From Apus apus (taxonomy: Eukaryota; Chordata; Aves; Apodiformes; Apodidae): DNA of 64,000 nucleotides. Below the pieces are notes generated by a model that saw only the letters and a program-made list of their open reading frames with translations, ran no database searches and was not told the origin of the DNA. The DNA lies in NCBI RefSeq assembly GCF_020740795.1, contig NC_067294.1:18171001-18235000 (forward strand), given 5' to 3'. Positions within the stretch are counted from its first letter, which is position 1. Each line of letters opens with the position of its first letter. This document shows positions 12,364 to 25,365 of this stretch, in pieces. Made by a program: the position numbers and the translations under genes.

Positions 12364-15300
12364 ATCACCTCCCTCCACATATAATGTGGTTTGTGGGCTT
12401 CATTATGTTGTGCTTAAGTTTTGACTTTGCAGAGGAACAAGGATTTTTGCAGATTTCTAAGGACACTAAGTTTGCTGGATTTGATGTTTCCAAAAACGTA
12501 TAGAATTGCCTAGTGGTACATACAAGCCCTTTAGTTAAATGTAAATAAACAGATGAATAATTTGATTATACTGAGCTCTGAACAATCTTGAATTTTCATT
12601 ATCTTTCTCTCATTTGTGGGACTGTTATTTTGTGATGCCAGAAACAAGCAGAGTTGCTAGGATTTTTAAAATATACTGCATGCTTTCTTGCCCAAGGATT
12701 AACAGTTGCTTCACCAACTCCTTTCAAAACCCCAGTTCTCACTTTTGGGCCCTGCAAGTTCCATATTTTAACCAGGAGCCAGTGATGGGCACAGCAAGGA
12801 GAGAACTGTGCTTCCAACAAACACATCATCTTGCAACCACAAGACAAAAGCTGGGAGATAACAGGCAAGAATATCTGCCAAGCATTATTACAGCAAGACA
12901 GAGATGCAAGGAAAGATGGTCCATGCAGGCTTAATTAAATAGCTACTGATAATAAGACGGATCTGTCAAAAAAGAGCCAGCAAGCAAAGCAGTCTGAACA
13001 GAAGGTACATAAGACACCCCAGAACAGGCTGGCCCAGACACAAGGCAGCTCAATCACTGCAGTAATTAATGACTGAGGAGCTCAGAAGTTTACAGATCCA
13101 ACTCCATTGTTTTAAGCTTGTGAAAAGAAATCTGTCCCATCAGGTGCTCTCAAAGACCTCAGATACACAGGAAGAACAAAATATACCAAAGTGCTCTTTC
13201 CCTACTATTGGAACAAACCCCCCTGAAATCACAAAGACCAGCAGCAAGTACAAGCTGTTTTTAAACAGTTTTGGGAGAGTCTGTACTTTGCTCTGCATCT
13301 GGAAAGGATCCCTTTTAAATACTGGACAGGATTCCTTTTCAGTACTGGACTAGCCATTAAATCACCTGCCAGTCCCTTTACTACATCAGGGAACAACCAC
13401 TTTATTCCAGTCCAAAAGTTTTCAGCTTTCACCTAGTGTTTGAAGTTATTAATTCCAAGGAAAAAAACAGCAGCATCTCAGGAGTAACAACAGGTCAGTC
13501 TGGGGGATGTGCTCTTTACTCTTTCCCATAATAATAGGAGTGAATTCCATTGTATTTTTATAAGACCAGTACACACTAAAGTCTGCAGAGGCCACAATGT
13601 TCCTAACTTCAGGAAACTGGGGAAGGGCAGCTGGGACAAGAGGCTTCAGGAGCTGAAATTGTTGAGACTCCAAAGGCCCACACTAGCCTGGTGTGCAGAG
13701 GGGAGGAGAAGGAGTCAGGAAAGATTCTGACAACACCTCTAGTCTTTCATTAGCTGAATCTTCACGTGAGCTTCCCATAATTTGCATTTTAAGCCAAAGA
13801 AGCTGGCATCACGTTCCGAGTTGAACAACGTGTCAGGGACAGGGTGATGGAGCTGGAATATATGCAAAAGGAGGGTAAGGTTTTGGTTCCTCAAGCCAGC
13901 AGTGCACAGGTGTAAACCACTTCTGTTTACTCCATGCCTTTAATCTGCCTGCAATCTGGAGAAGAATACATCCCTAGAGGCTTTCCAAGTCCTTGAATTC
14001 TAGCAGCTGTCACTTCACATTTATTTCTTCCCTTGTCTGGAAGCTATTTTAGTGCAAGAACATGTGCTCTGAGCAAGGCACCTAAGAGCAGCCTGCATGA
14101 CAGGGACACTCCCGTTAGCTTCTTACAGCAGGCTAGAAACTGCAAAGATTTTTTTTTTCCCTTTAATGTGTTTTTGTTAATCCATGGCCTGTTGCCTTTT
14201 CCCCACTGCATCCCAGATCATCCCCTGTGGCATAAAACATTGGCTATGGCAGATCAGTAGAGATCAAGGTGGAACTGGGCTCCCAGCAGCTGAAAGAGCT
14301 GAGGAAGGAGGAGCACAAGGACCTGTGCTGGGAGCAGACCTGGTACAGGTCACATCCTAGTACAGGTCTTTCATGTCTGCATCTCTTGAGGTCCTGCCTG
14401 TTTGGTCAGCAATCTCTTTTCAACCATGAAATAAGAATCCCTGACTCAGGAGCTGCACAGCCTCATTTCTGGCTCTCTGTGGCAGTTTCCTGCCTCCCCT
14501 CCTAGTGCAGCTACTTACCCCTACACCCGTTTCTCCAGCTCTGTCCCTTTCTGTTCCTGTTTGTCCTACATTATGAGCTAGTGACCTCCAGAAGAGCCTG
14601 AATTTCCTTCCCTCTGTCCTCCCCTCCCTTTACCCATATAAATTGCATTGTCACTGTGCCTTGCTCCCCAGAACAATCACCTATTAACCCTTTCATCAGC
14701 ACAGAAACCTGCATTCCTCCTACACTCCAACAATACCCTGATGGGATCCAAACTGTGGGTGGAGAAGCTTAAGGAGGAAGGAGATTAGGAACACTAGTTT
14801 AAGCAGAAAATAAAAGGGGGGGAAATTTGCATAACACATTTTCTCTGGACTTAGAATTAATCAAGATCTACTTGACCTGCAAAAACTAGATTGCTTGGCA
14901 AAGCTGAAGGATGGCAAACAAGAGTTGTTGTGTTGGGCTTCCTTATTCAGTCTAAAATAAGATTTCAGTAGCTTCCCATGTAAAGAGACCTTCTGGCTAG
15001 GTGAGTTTCCAGGAAGAGACATCTCTAATAGCCAAAGGTGAAATTCCCCTGTCAAAATGGAGATGGTTTTGGTGCAGTCTGTCACCTTGGAGCTCATTGT
15101 CTGGGATCTCTTTACAAGGAGACAGAAATTGGCATTTCCAGGGTCACCTCATCTCACTGGAAGATAAGCTAAATTACTAGATTTTCAGAAGAGCTTATTT
15201 CCATCCACTGAACATGAAAGGAGACTCAAAGATGAGCTCAAATGGAGGGATCTATGCTTCAGACTTCTCAGATTGGGTGAGATGAGTCCAAGTATGTTTC

Positions 15301-16044
15301 CTATACCTTGCCCACATATTTCCCATTTGTCTTACATAAGATAAAAATATTAACTATAATATTAAATATTAGATACTTGATTTCTCCACCTACTGAGAAT
15401 AAAACTCCTTGGTAGACCCCTTACCATGTTGTAACTGAGTATCAATGGATTAATCAAGGAAGCAGAGACCACTTTGGTGAGACCATCCAGAAGACAGATG
15501 AACAAGGCAGCTAGAAACCCTAAAATCAACCCCATTTGACCAGCCTGATATCAACAATAAACACAGCAAATGTTTGTTGGTACTTTTTGTGAATTATCAC
15601 CCCCACGTGTTCAAGTTATTTTAATAATCTTATTCTAAATTAGCTCTAATTTGTTCTAAATTGGGACACCACAGAGTCAGGGCCAAGAACTCCTGTCGCT
15701 GGTGATCTGAGCCCATGAGGTGAAGGTGATTGCTTTTTGAGAAAGGGGAAGTTGGAACAAAGGGGCAACATTCACTCTTTGTGATCCCTAAATCCAGATT
15801 TTCTCCTTTCAGAAGATGTTGCAGTTTCTAGACAATTCTTGGCCATGCACTTGTGCTCTGCAGTGTGCAGGGAGGTGTTACCTCCCCAGGATGCTACGTG
15901 GCTTGGCCCACAGCTTGGTTTGTTTTTTTTTTTCCTGGGATTTGTATTTTTTGTTTGTTTTTTCTTTTTTAACCTCTAGATAAGCTGCTGCTGTTTCTGC
16001 CCACACCCCACCTAACAGCTAAGACAGTCTTCTCCCAGTTCTCC
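12364..16044. other. CR1-free intergenic block, nothing recognised
   Basis: About 3.7 kb. T-rich and A-rich short runs occur (for example 14150-14160), with no gene or repeat I can support. Short open frames fit chance. Confidence 0.55.
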
Positions 16045-16695
16045 ATGGTTTGCTCAGGTGGCCAAGAAGGCCAATGGCATCCTGGCCTGCATCAGGAATA
16101 GTGTGGCCAGCAGGAGGAGAGAGGTGAACCTGCCCCTGTGCTGGGCACTGGTGAGGCCACACCTTGAGCACTGTGTCCAGTTCTGGACCCCTCACTACAA
16201 GAAGGATGTTGAGTTGCTGGAGCTTGTCCAGAGGAGCTACCAAGCTGGGGAAGGGTCTGGAGAACAAGCCCTGTGAGGAGAGGCTGAGGGAACTGGGATC
16301 ATTTTGTTTGAAGAAGAGGAGGCTGAGGGGAGACCTCATTGCTCTCTACAGCTGCCTGAAGGGAGGTTGTAGGGAGGTGGGAGTTGGGCTCTTCTCCCAA
16401 GGGAATAATGACAGGACCAGAGGAAATGGCCTGAAGCTGCACCAGGGGAGGGTTAGGCTGGATATTAGACAGAATTTCTTTACTGAAGGAGTGGTTGGGC
16501 AGTGGAACAGGCTGCCCAGGGAGGTGGTGGAGTCACCAACCCTGGAAGTATTGAAAAGAAATATAGATGTGGTGCTTAGTGACATGATTTAAGCACTGAG
16601 TGGGTAAATTAGGTTATTGGAGGGGGATTTAGGTTATGGTTGGACCTGATGATCATCAAGGTCCCTTTGAACCAGGATGATTCTGTGATTCTTTT
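16045..16695 (+). mobile_element. CR1 LINE, 3' fragment of the third group
   Basis: Sense words: ATGGTTTGCTCAGGTGGCC, AAGGATGTTGAGTTGCTGG, GCTGCACCAGGGGAGGG and the peptide [20 protein letters not shown]. The 3' UTR is GTGCTTAGTGACATGATTTA and GATTTAGGTTATGGTTGGAC, and the tail is GATTCTGTGATTCTTTT. The UTR differs completely from the main group, and copies at 30331-30966 and 44075-44650 are of the same kind. The frame breaks near 16240 ([11 protein letters not shown] against [11 protein letters not shown]). Confidence 0.95.
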
Positions 16696-17978
16696 AATCA
16701 TCAATGATAACACGTTGCTGACTCTTAGTTCTGGGGGGTCTGTTTCACTGTGTGCCCACATTTAAGGCCTTCACCTTCATCCTGTGTTTAAATTGTGTAT
16801 AGAGGTAAAGACACCAGTTCAAGCTCAAGCTCATACAAAAAGCTCATGTGACAAGCTGCTAACAAACCAAACAGGCAGGGGCTGGAGTCTGGCACAGACA
16901 CTGTAAAGCCTGAGATTTGTCCCTAGCAATGGCAAGGCTACTTTTGCCAGGACACTTGGCACAAAAATGCTTCTACACCGTTTGATAACTATACAAGATG
17001 AGTGTGCTCATGTTTGGATTCATAACAAGCTGATATTTATTATATCCTGCTTATTGAGCTCCTACTTCCAGGGCTACAACAGGCCTCTGATTTGGCCAGA
17101 GTCACCTTCAAGACCCACAGGTTTTGAAACCTTCATCTTCTTTAGAAAGAGCTTTTGGGCTCGAGTTGCTTGCCCAAAAATACAAGTACTCATTACACTA
17201 ATGAAGAAAGAGCCTTATTCACAATTCACACAACTCCATCCTTCAAACTACTCTGTGTGAATTAGTGGTTTACTCTATTTGTTTTTTTCTGTAAAACTTC
17301 TAAGCTTGCTTTCTTTTCAGACAGAACAATCAAGGGATTATTTCATAAAACTATTAGAGAAAAGAAGAGACTAATCTGGAAAGTCTGAGAACAACTACCT
17401 TTCAATGTACCAGTTTTCAACAGCAGAGTTTCACACCTGTGATTTAGAATGATTTAGAAAAAATTCAGTGCCAGAGACAAGGCAAACAAACACAACATTT
17501 CACATATTTGAAAACAAGGGATTTTCTTTTAGAATGTATATTCAGAAATAGCCAAGATTTCTTACCTGGTGCTGGTCAGAAAGAACTGGAAAGGCAGCAT
17601 TCAGAGTCTAGACTTATGTCCAGATTTGTAAGGTCCCATCTTAGAAAGGCTCTCCTATAATTCCTCCACAGTGAGAGAAAACAAGGGCTTCTTGAATGAA
17701 GTAACTTCTGCATAATGAGGATCATAACCCACACCAAATAACAGCTGAACCCTTTTTCTGCAGTCCAGAGCTGGTGCTCTGTGAGTGACAGTTTCTTAAT
17801 TCTAATGCAACACTGAGTCATGTACTTCATCCTACAACTTCACATCACTCCTCAGCACCTCTCCAATGTGGTCTTTGAAAATGTATTTTCTTAGTATTTT
17901 ATCTATTGATTATCACCACCTTGGAACTTGACCTGTCTCTCTTCCTTTTTTAGTACCTTGAGTAAACGTGTCAGAGCA
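16696..17978. other. Intergenic DNA, nothing recognised
   Basis: About 1.3 kb without a recognisable gene or repeat. Confidence 0.55.
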
Positions 17979-18207
17979 TCATAGAATCATAGAACGGTGA
18001 AGGTTGGAAGGGACCTTAAAGATCACCAGATTCCAGCATCTGTGCCATGGGCAGGGACACCTCCCACCAGCCCAGGCTGCACAAGCCTCATCCAACCTGC
18101 CCTTGAACACCTCCAGGGATGGGGCTTCCACAACCTCCCTGGGCAACTTATTCCAGTGTCTTAGTACCCTCATGGTGAAGAATTTCTTCCTGATGTCCAA
18201 CCTATTA
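17979..18207 (-). mobile_element. CR1 LINE, 3' fragment (about 230 bp)
   Basis: Complemented tail ATCATAGAATCATAGAACGG, then TGCCATGGGCAGGGACACC, CAGCCCAGGCTGCACAAGCC and GGTGAAGAATTTCTTCCTGA. The words CTGCACAAGCC and TTCCAGTGTC mark a sub-branch of the main group shared with 50738-51144. Confidence 0.92.
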
Positions 18208-19166
18208 TTTGCAATCAACAAATCTCAGCCAGAATTGTAGCTATTTCTTGCGTGATTTCAACCAGTTAAGCAGTTGGTTACTTGATCTGAATAATCCTGC
18301 CCAAACACCCTCCCTTCTAAACAGGGAAAAGAAAAAGGCCTTTGATCCTTTCAAAAAGAGGAATGAACATCTGCAAATGAGAATGCTCTTCTAAAAGCCC
18401 TCCAAAAAGCTGCCCTCCAGGAATGCTGAGCTGCTTTGTTGACTGTAGAGACAGACAGGTCAAGTGGCTTGGAATTAACTTGTGGCATTGAAGAAATAAA
18501 AGAAAAGGGGAGAAAACAAACCAAAGCAAACAAAAAAAGCAAGCAGCTTTGAATAACAACCCCACTTCAAGCTGTCTACAATTGGAAACAAGCAAGCCAG
18601 GCTTTCATAAAGTCCTACTTCTGTCATGACTTTTAACAATATTAACTACCAGGTTGGTTGTAACTGCTTACCACACCTGCCCAATATTTAGACCCTTTTT
18701 TGAGGCAGATACATCACCTCATTTTGAAGGAACAATCAGTCTGAAGTGACACAGAAGCAAAAATTCCCCTCTCTTTTTTGGGGGGGAAAGAAAAATGACC
18801 TGTGATAATCACAGAGAGCTTGGGGGAGGTGGAAGGGAAGCAAAATTAAATGATTAAATTTCTTTCAATCTAAGATTCTTTAAGTTTAGGTGAACACACT
18901 TGATCCTTCTTTTAAATTCTGTCTTTTCCCCTCCAGGCAAAGTGTCAACACCAAATGCAAAAATACTTCCTCCTTGTTGCAGGCAAGAGCTGCTGCTTGA
19001 CAAAAAGTAAGAGCAAAGCTGGAGATACACCTCCAGCTCACAAGGACTTGTGTCTTATAAAAGGAGTAAACAAAATAATATGACATTAATTTAACAGAAA
19101 AGGAGAGAAAGATATTTAAGAATCTTTCTAGTAAATAATACTACAGCAATCCCCCATCCCAACGGT
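18208..19166. other. Intergenic DNA, nothing recognised
   Basis: A short G-run at 18780-18786 is the only notable feature. Confidence 0.5.
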
Positions 19167-19417
19167 TCATAGAATGGTTTGGTTTGGAAGGGACCTCAAA
19201 GATCATCTAGATCCAACCCCCTGCATGGGCAGGGACACCTCCCAGCAGCCCAGGTTGCTCCAAGCCCCATCCAACCTGCCCTTCAACACTGCCAGGGCTG
19301 GGGCAGCCACAGCTTCCCTGGGCAGCCTGGGCCAGGCTCTCACCACCCTCACACTCCAGAATTTCCTCCTCATGTCCAACCTAAATCTCCCCTCTTCCAA
19401 CTTTAGTCCATCAGGCC
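19167..19417 (-). mobile_element. CR1 LINE, 3' fragment, main group
   Basis: TTCATAGAATGGTTTGGTTTGG opens the copy; TGCATGGGCAGGGACACCTC, TGCTCCAAGCCCCATCCAAC and CAGAATTTCCTCCTCATGTC follow. Its sense peptide is [20 protein letters not shown]. It is 5'-truncated at about 19417. Confidence 0.93.
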
Positions 19418-22152
19418 TCACTCAGTCTCCTCATATGGTCACTGTTCAGGCTGATGATGCTGGTTGCAGCAGGCTTTGATGAGGTGCAGACACTGCAGCA
19501 CTAATTGCCCATTAGGTTTTGTGCCCCTGCATGGATTGATGTTCATTAGTTGTTTAAGTGACCAGCTGCCTCCTATTGTTACTTACTGAGCAATATGGGC
19601 CTTAGTAGTGTTAAAGCAAAGCTACAAAGCAGGAGGTGGAAAAGAAAAGCCAATTATCAATGTCCCACCTCAAATCCAAGATATCAGACCCAACAGGTAG
19701 TTACAGTGCCCTGGTGCAAGACTTGGAGGGCTGGAGGACTTTGGGGGCAGAGCTGAGAGCACTGTCCTGGAGGCTGCAGGGATGGAAGTGAAAGACAACT
19801 CCAAGGATGTAAGGGAAAGCAGAACTGCAAATATCTAGAAATTCATATTGCAGAGGTGAAAACCCTGTGAGCAAATCTTCACTATCCTTTATTTTGGAGG
19901 ATATAAATGTTCAAAGTTCAACCTCTCGCAGTAGAACAAGCAGATATTTTGTGGCCCAAGACACTTATGCTTATTAGAGGATGTTTTACCTCTTCACTCA
20001 TCTTTCAGTTTTTAGGTGTTAGAAGGAGATCTTCACAAGCTTGAAAAATCATTCTCCCAGGATTCAAAAACCAAACAAAAGAATTCCAAATTCATGGCAA
20101 AAAAATATTGTTGTCCTACACAGAAATAATAAAATCTGAGGTATTGGGTATTTAAGATGTGGAACCTCCAAACACTACTCAGTAGGTGTTTCCTTTTCTC
20201 TTTTTTCTGACTGAATAACTCTTAGATTTTCTTAAAAGCATTTCCTTTTCCTCTGTCCTCAGGGTTTATACACAGAATAACCTTCTTTCCTGGTCTGAAA
20301 TATATTAAGCAGTGCATTAAAAGGAGCTCAGCTGCCCCTTAAATGCCAAATTCTTTTGTAAAATAATGTATTATCTGTTAAAAAATGACACGAGCCAGAA
20401 GTGCATTAGATGAAACATTAAAGGGTCACATTGTAAAGTCACCAAATGAAGAAACTAGGTTAGTAAAATACATAAGGTTTCTAATCTTAGTCAAAACAAT
20501 AAGCCCAGCTGAGCAACTCTTTTCATTCCCAGTGGTATTTGATTTCCAGATCAGCTGTTTGAGCCCCCCCCAAATTATTAAAGATGACTAAATATGTATA
20601 AATTTGTGTTTCATTGCTCAGGAGGGGATGTTCCACACAATACACCCTGGCTGTGTAGGCTCAGTGGGACTGTCAGGTATTTTCCAACAGTGTTGGAATT
20701 CTTGAGCAGACAACTACCTCCAATTGCCAGTTTTAGGCCATTTCTCTAACAGCAGGGTGCCCAGACACACATTTCTTTCAAGGATCTGGTGTGGTCATTG
20801 CCTGCAGCAGAGTCCTACAAAGAACAGATGCTTTGTTATTAATGTTGCTCAGGGGGAAAAGAAATAGTGCCTGTTACTGCCTCAAGTCTGTGGGTGCCTT
20901 TTCTTAGCCATATTCAGAGAGAGTCACATTAGGAGAACAAATTATATTAGGAGACAGGGGGGAAAAATTATATTAGGAGGGGAAAAAAAAGCAGTGATCT
21001 GAACACAGCGACCTTGCTGGACATATTTGAGGAAGAAGCTGATCTGACTGTAGCAGAAAATATCTTGCACTGACTGAGCAAAGCAGAGTAGCCAATAATG
21101 CACTGGTGTTTAAACAGGCCAGTGAAGCAAACTTGCCTCCAGCTTTGATTGTAGCACCTTACATTTCATTCCTATGAAAAGCTGAAAGCTGGGGAAAGAC
21201 CTGGTGTCATTCACCCACTGCAGGATCAAAATCCCCATTTCGTTTCTGTTGTTTCCTGCTTGTCCTTGTCACACAGAAGATGATCTTGGCACTGTGTCTA
21301 CATTATGAAGAGGTTGTCCTAAGTCTCCAGCCAGCCAGAGAAATGTGAATGGCCAACTGTCACAGAGCTGAAACTGGTGAAATGAAATATTCATAGTTCA
21401 AAAATCCGGATCTTTAACTCTTTTATTTCTCCTCACATTTACATTCACTTATCTACAACTCCTTCTCATGTCTTTTCATGTGTCAGAAGCTCCAATTCTT
21501 CTCTAATAATTTTAGGCACTTTCTAGGAGCCTACTTTCTGAGAATAGGACAATCAGGGCTCTTGAGAAAAAATGGAAAGTGTGTCATGTCTGTAGTTTCC
21601 TATTAAAGCAAACAGCTCAGAAGAACTGTGCTGATTATGAGAGCAACTGAAAATGAAACCACTGCAAAATTTCTAGTCCTTTGCACCAGGGACTGAGGGA
21701 TGAGCTACTTGAAAGCAGGATTTAGGACTCAGTTTGGAGCAGCACGTACCTGGCCTTGACAATTAGATTTGTGGCATGTCCCTGCCTCCACTCAACTGCA
21801 TTTGGCAGAGGCATTATTTTGAATATCACACTTCACTGTGGCCTGAGCGAAACACTTAATTAGAATTTCAGCTGTACTGCATCCCACTGTCAATGGAAGA
21901 GTAACTATGAGATGAGGAGCAAAGCCCTGAGGAGCTGTGGGAGCTTCATTCCACAGAGCCTGGAAGGGGATAAGAAATTGCTAGATGAGTATCTGCCAAA
22001 AACGACTGCAAGGAGTGAGAACATTTCTAGACAGGTTTCTAATGTGTAGGGATTGTCACTAGCTCTTGTTATTTTAGGAAGGTATTGGCTGAGAAGCTTC
22101 ACCTGCAATGGTTGTTCTATGATGTGAAGTATAAAATAAACCTCTGTTGTGA
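19418..22152. other. Intergenic DNA with a small internal repeat
   Basis: About 2.7 kb without a gene. At 20925-20990 the words ATTATATTAGGAG (20941-20953 and 20967-20979) and CACATTAGGAG (20925-20935) form an irregular A-rich repeat. A stretch at 21940-22030 faintly resembles an old LINE end but is too weak to call. Confidence 0.5.
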
Positions 22153-22350
22153 TCATAGAATGTGTGGGGTGGGAAAGGATCTTTAAAGGCCATCTAGTCC
22201 AGCACCCCCTCCTGCAGTGCATGTGGACCTTTTAAACTAGATCAGGTTGCTCAGAGCCCCACCAAGCCAGACCTTGAATGTTTCCAGGGATGGGACCTCC
22301 ACCACCCCTCTGGGCAACCTGGGCCAGTGTCTCACCACCCTCTACAGTCA
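22153..22350 (-). mobile_element. CR1 LINE, 3' fragment, fourth group
   Basis: ATCATAGAATGTGTGGGG, then GGCCATCTAGTCCAGCACCC, CTGCAGTGCATGTGGACC, ATCAGGTTGCTCAGAGCCCC and CTCTGGGCAACCTGGGCC. The UTR words CTAGTCCAGC and ACTAGATCAGGTTGCTCAGAGCC are shared with the copy at 62256-62740. Confidence 0.9.
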
Positions 22351-25217
22351 ACAATATAGATAAGTAAGGTGGAGCACACACATGACATTGCAGAGTGAGG
22401 TCAGGGAGCATGGACAAGAACCTCTGAGGTGAAGTTTTTGGTCCATACCTCTGTGTTGGGGAGGAGCAACACTTAGCAGAACATAACACTTCTCCAAAGC
22501 CTACCTTGCAGGGTGGGCAGCCATCCTGCAAGTGGCCATTGCACAGAGGGTTGCACGTGCTTACACCTGCAACTTCCCTGTGACCTATTTATTATTTTAT
22601 GCAGCCACATGATTCTGGCAGATGCTGTGGCAGCAAGTGCTTCACCACAGAACTCCCTTGCTGGAGGGGTTTCACTCTGGAAGTGAATCCATGCAGAACA
22701 AACTGCACCATCAACATTGACCTGGTTGTGAAGGCTCTGGCATTGCAGTGCTGCAACCTCCTGCTTCAATTAGCCTGTGTGCATATTAATAAATGCCAGC
22801 ACCTACACAGAGGGGCTTGGCAGGTTCTCATGGGGAGCCCAGCAGTGCATAATAAAGGCCTAAGCAGCTGCTTGATTGATTTCCTTGAGTTTTCATCTTT
22901 TTCTCAGGCACAAACAACTGGAGCAACAGAACTCACAGGTCAGCAGCTCCTGCCAGCAGCAGAGCAGCACATTTGACAGCTTTGCAGATTGGATGGGCTG
23001 GCCCTTGGTGAAAGCTTGCTTGACCCAAGGGACCATTAGCGAGATCTATAGGTGGAACAGTCCCTCCTTCTGACTTCAAGTGCATTTAGTGCCCTGGGTT
23101 GACCTGTCACACTTCTGAGTCTCTGGTGTCTTCTAATGTTGTGGAAAAATTCACTCACCTAACACTCTTACCATGTTCTGGCTAATAAATGTCTCCTTGC
23201 TTGTGCTGCTGGCCAGAATCTGGCCCTGTGTGGTCAGCTGAGACCTCCTTTTGAGTGCAAAGGGAGTCTGAGGCTAAAACAAAACTGGTTGAACCTTTTT
23301 GTGACAATTACTCCCTGAGAACAGAGACCTGCAAGTTCTCAGTGCAGTCACCCTTCAGGGTAGGATGCAGCTTATCTTCAGGAATGCATTTATATGGATT
23401 AAAAAGAGATTGTTCCATGTGACTTTGGAAAATCAAGATGGCTTTCGTGGTGCTTGGTGGCAGCTTAAATTCTGTCCTACCAAGAACTTACTGAGTACAC
23501 AGTCTAACATGATTTACACACCCTTGGGATCAGGCAGCTCCTGTTTATTGGGTGAACACCCGTAAGGGGCTTTGTGGGTCACTTTCTCAAATGTCAGTAC
23601 CTAAAATCTCCTTTTAGGCATGCAAGAAGCCCAGCAGAACTTCATGGCTTGTCCCTTATCTGACATGCAACCCAGGTAATTCCCACACTGCAAGATGGGG
23701 AGTTGAGAACAAGTTCAGCCACATTAAGCCCCTTCATCCCATCACCACATGGCCCTGGTGTCAACTGAAGCTGCCCTGGTGCCAGGTGAAGCTGCCCAGA
23801 GCTGAGATTCACAGCATCTGGGAAGGGCCAGGTTGGCAGAGCTGCTCCAGACAGGGTCTGAGCCTCCTGTGTCAGCCCATGGGAATGAGGATTATTTATT
23901 TAAACACTGACAGAAAGAAGTTCTTCAAGGTAGGGAGTGATTCGTGCCTTCTTAAAGGAAGGCTGAGGGACACTGGGGGCTTAGTTAGGAGGACATTGGG
24001 TTAGATCCACACACATTTTCCACTTAGGTTCCTTCAGAATCTGTCACGTTTTTCCCACTGAGGCTGCACAGAGTGCAAGTTGAGTCCCTGAAAAACGGAA
24101 GGATTTATCTAACAGGAAAATTATTACAGGATTAAGAGTCTAGGGTGGGTGTGATTGATGTGTTTTAACAGTCACTGTGTCTCGTCAGGCTTCTTGTGTG
24201 ATGCCGTTCCAGGAATCCAGGGGCAAGGATTTTCTAATTCTCCTTGGTGCAGCTCAGTGGGTGCCAAGACACTCGAAGTGCCCATAAAATATGACCCAGG
24301 GAGCTGGAACAGGGCTGCCAGGGCCAGCTCTGATGTTATCCCACCTCGGTGCTGGTCTGAAGTCCAGTGTCATGCCCCAGCACTGATGCAACACCCACTT
24401 CTGGGCCCACAGACCAGCCCTGCAGGGTCTCATAGTTGGTAGGAGACTCAGCTATTGTCCCTGCTGGAATGGCTCACTGGTGACATGGGCTGTCACCCTT
24501 CAGGTGACACAAAGTCACCTTGGTGTGCCCAGCACCCCCTGTGTGTGCCTTACTGCAATGGGATGTAGGAGAAGAGGTCCCACCAGCAGCATACACAGGG
24601 CTATGTCATCATGACATGGGGTTATGTCTTTGTGACATGCCCCACTCCCCCCTATCATGGATGTTGAGGAACAAGTGACTGGAGTGGTGGGACAACAGAT
24701 TTACGGCTGCTCTACCTGGTTTGAGGGCCAGCTTAACGCCACCAAATCTTTGTCAGGGTCCTGGTGTTAAAAATCTAGTTTTCAAGCCTAGCAAGTCTGG
24801 CTTCTAATGTGCTCCAGACTTCAGGTCTTAAATGTGGCTGAGTTACTTGCTGTTCTTTTTCAGACAAGAGTTATGTAGCTCTGGGCTAATATCTGCCAAG
24901 CTGTGTGGCTTCTGAGAGATGTTTACTTCACTACAGCTCTGTCATCTTTTGATGTTAAAACCTGTGTGAGAGTGATTGGGAGAGGCCTGGGATATGAAGG
25001 GGTGCAGTGTGAGATGTTCTTCTCACCATGTGGCAGAAGGAATCCTGCAGTACTTCATGCTGAAGGATTCCTTCCATTAGTTCTCTAAGAAGGAGATGCC
25101 CTAACGTCACCACAGTAGCATCACTTCAAAAAATCAGAGAGCTTTGCAAAATAGTCTTTGCCTGAATAGGGTCATCACTGAGAGCTCTGCAGCATCTGTG
25201 ACACCAGGTCCCAGGTT
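22351..25217. other. CR1-free block downstream of PCDHA, with short dyads and direct repeats
   Basis: About 2.9 kb with no gene recognised. It includes a 21-bp imperfect direct repeat (23753-23773 and 23774-23794, CCCTGGTG..TGAAGCTG) and the TGAC/GTCA dyad cluster at 24479-24638 described separately. Confidence 0.5.
24479..24638. repeat. Cluster of four short inverted repeats built on TGAC/GTCA
   Basis: Four dyads lie within 160 bp. GGTGACA-5-TGTCACC is at 24479-24497, AGGTGAC-5-GTCACCT at 24502-24520, ATGTCAT-1-ATGACAT at 24603-24617 and ATGTC-5-GACAT at 24624-24638. The arms of the first three are perfect over 7 bp. Start-to-start spacing is 23 bp in the first pair and 21 bp in the second, about two helical turns. 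Function is unknown; a multi-site transcription-factor element is one possibility. Confidence 0.5.
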
Positions 25218-25315
25218 CTTAGATAGATCTATATAAATGCTTGCATGTATGTAGATAGATGATAGAGAGATAAAGAGATTAGATAGATAGATATAGAGAG
25301 ATAGAGAGATAGAGA

Positions 25316-25365
<50 letters not shown>
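25218..25365. repeat. Compound microsatellite (GATA-like)n to (AGAGAT)n to (GA)n
   Basis: AGATAGAT words at 25218-25290 grade into GATAGAGA units and then a pure GA run of about 40 bp at about 25320-25361. On the minus strand this reads as CT repeats and produces spurious serine/leucine-rich open frames. Confidence 0.93.

Noticed and set aside
21940..22030. Faint likeness to an old LINE 3' end
   Set aside because: Only scattered words fit (AGATGAGTATCTGCC); no tail and no coding peptide.
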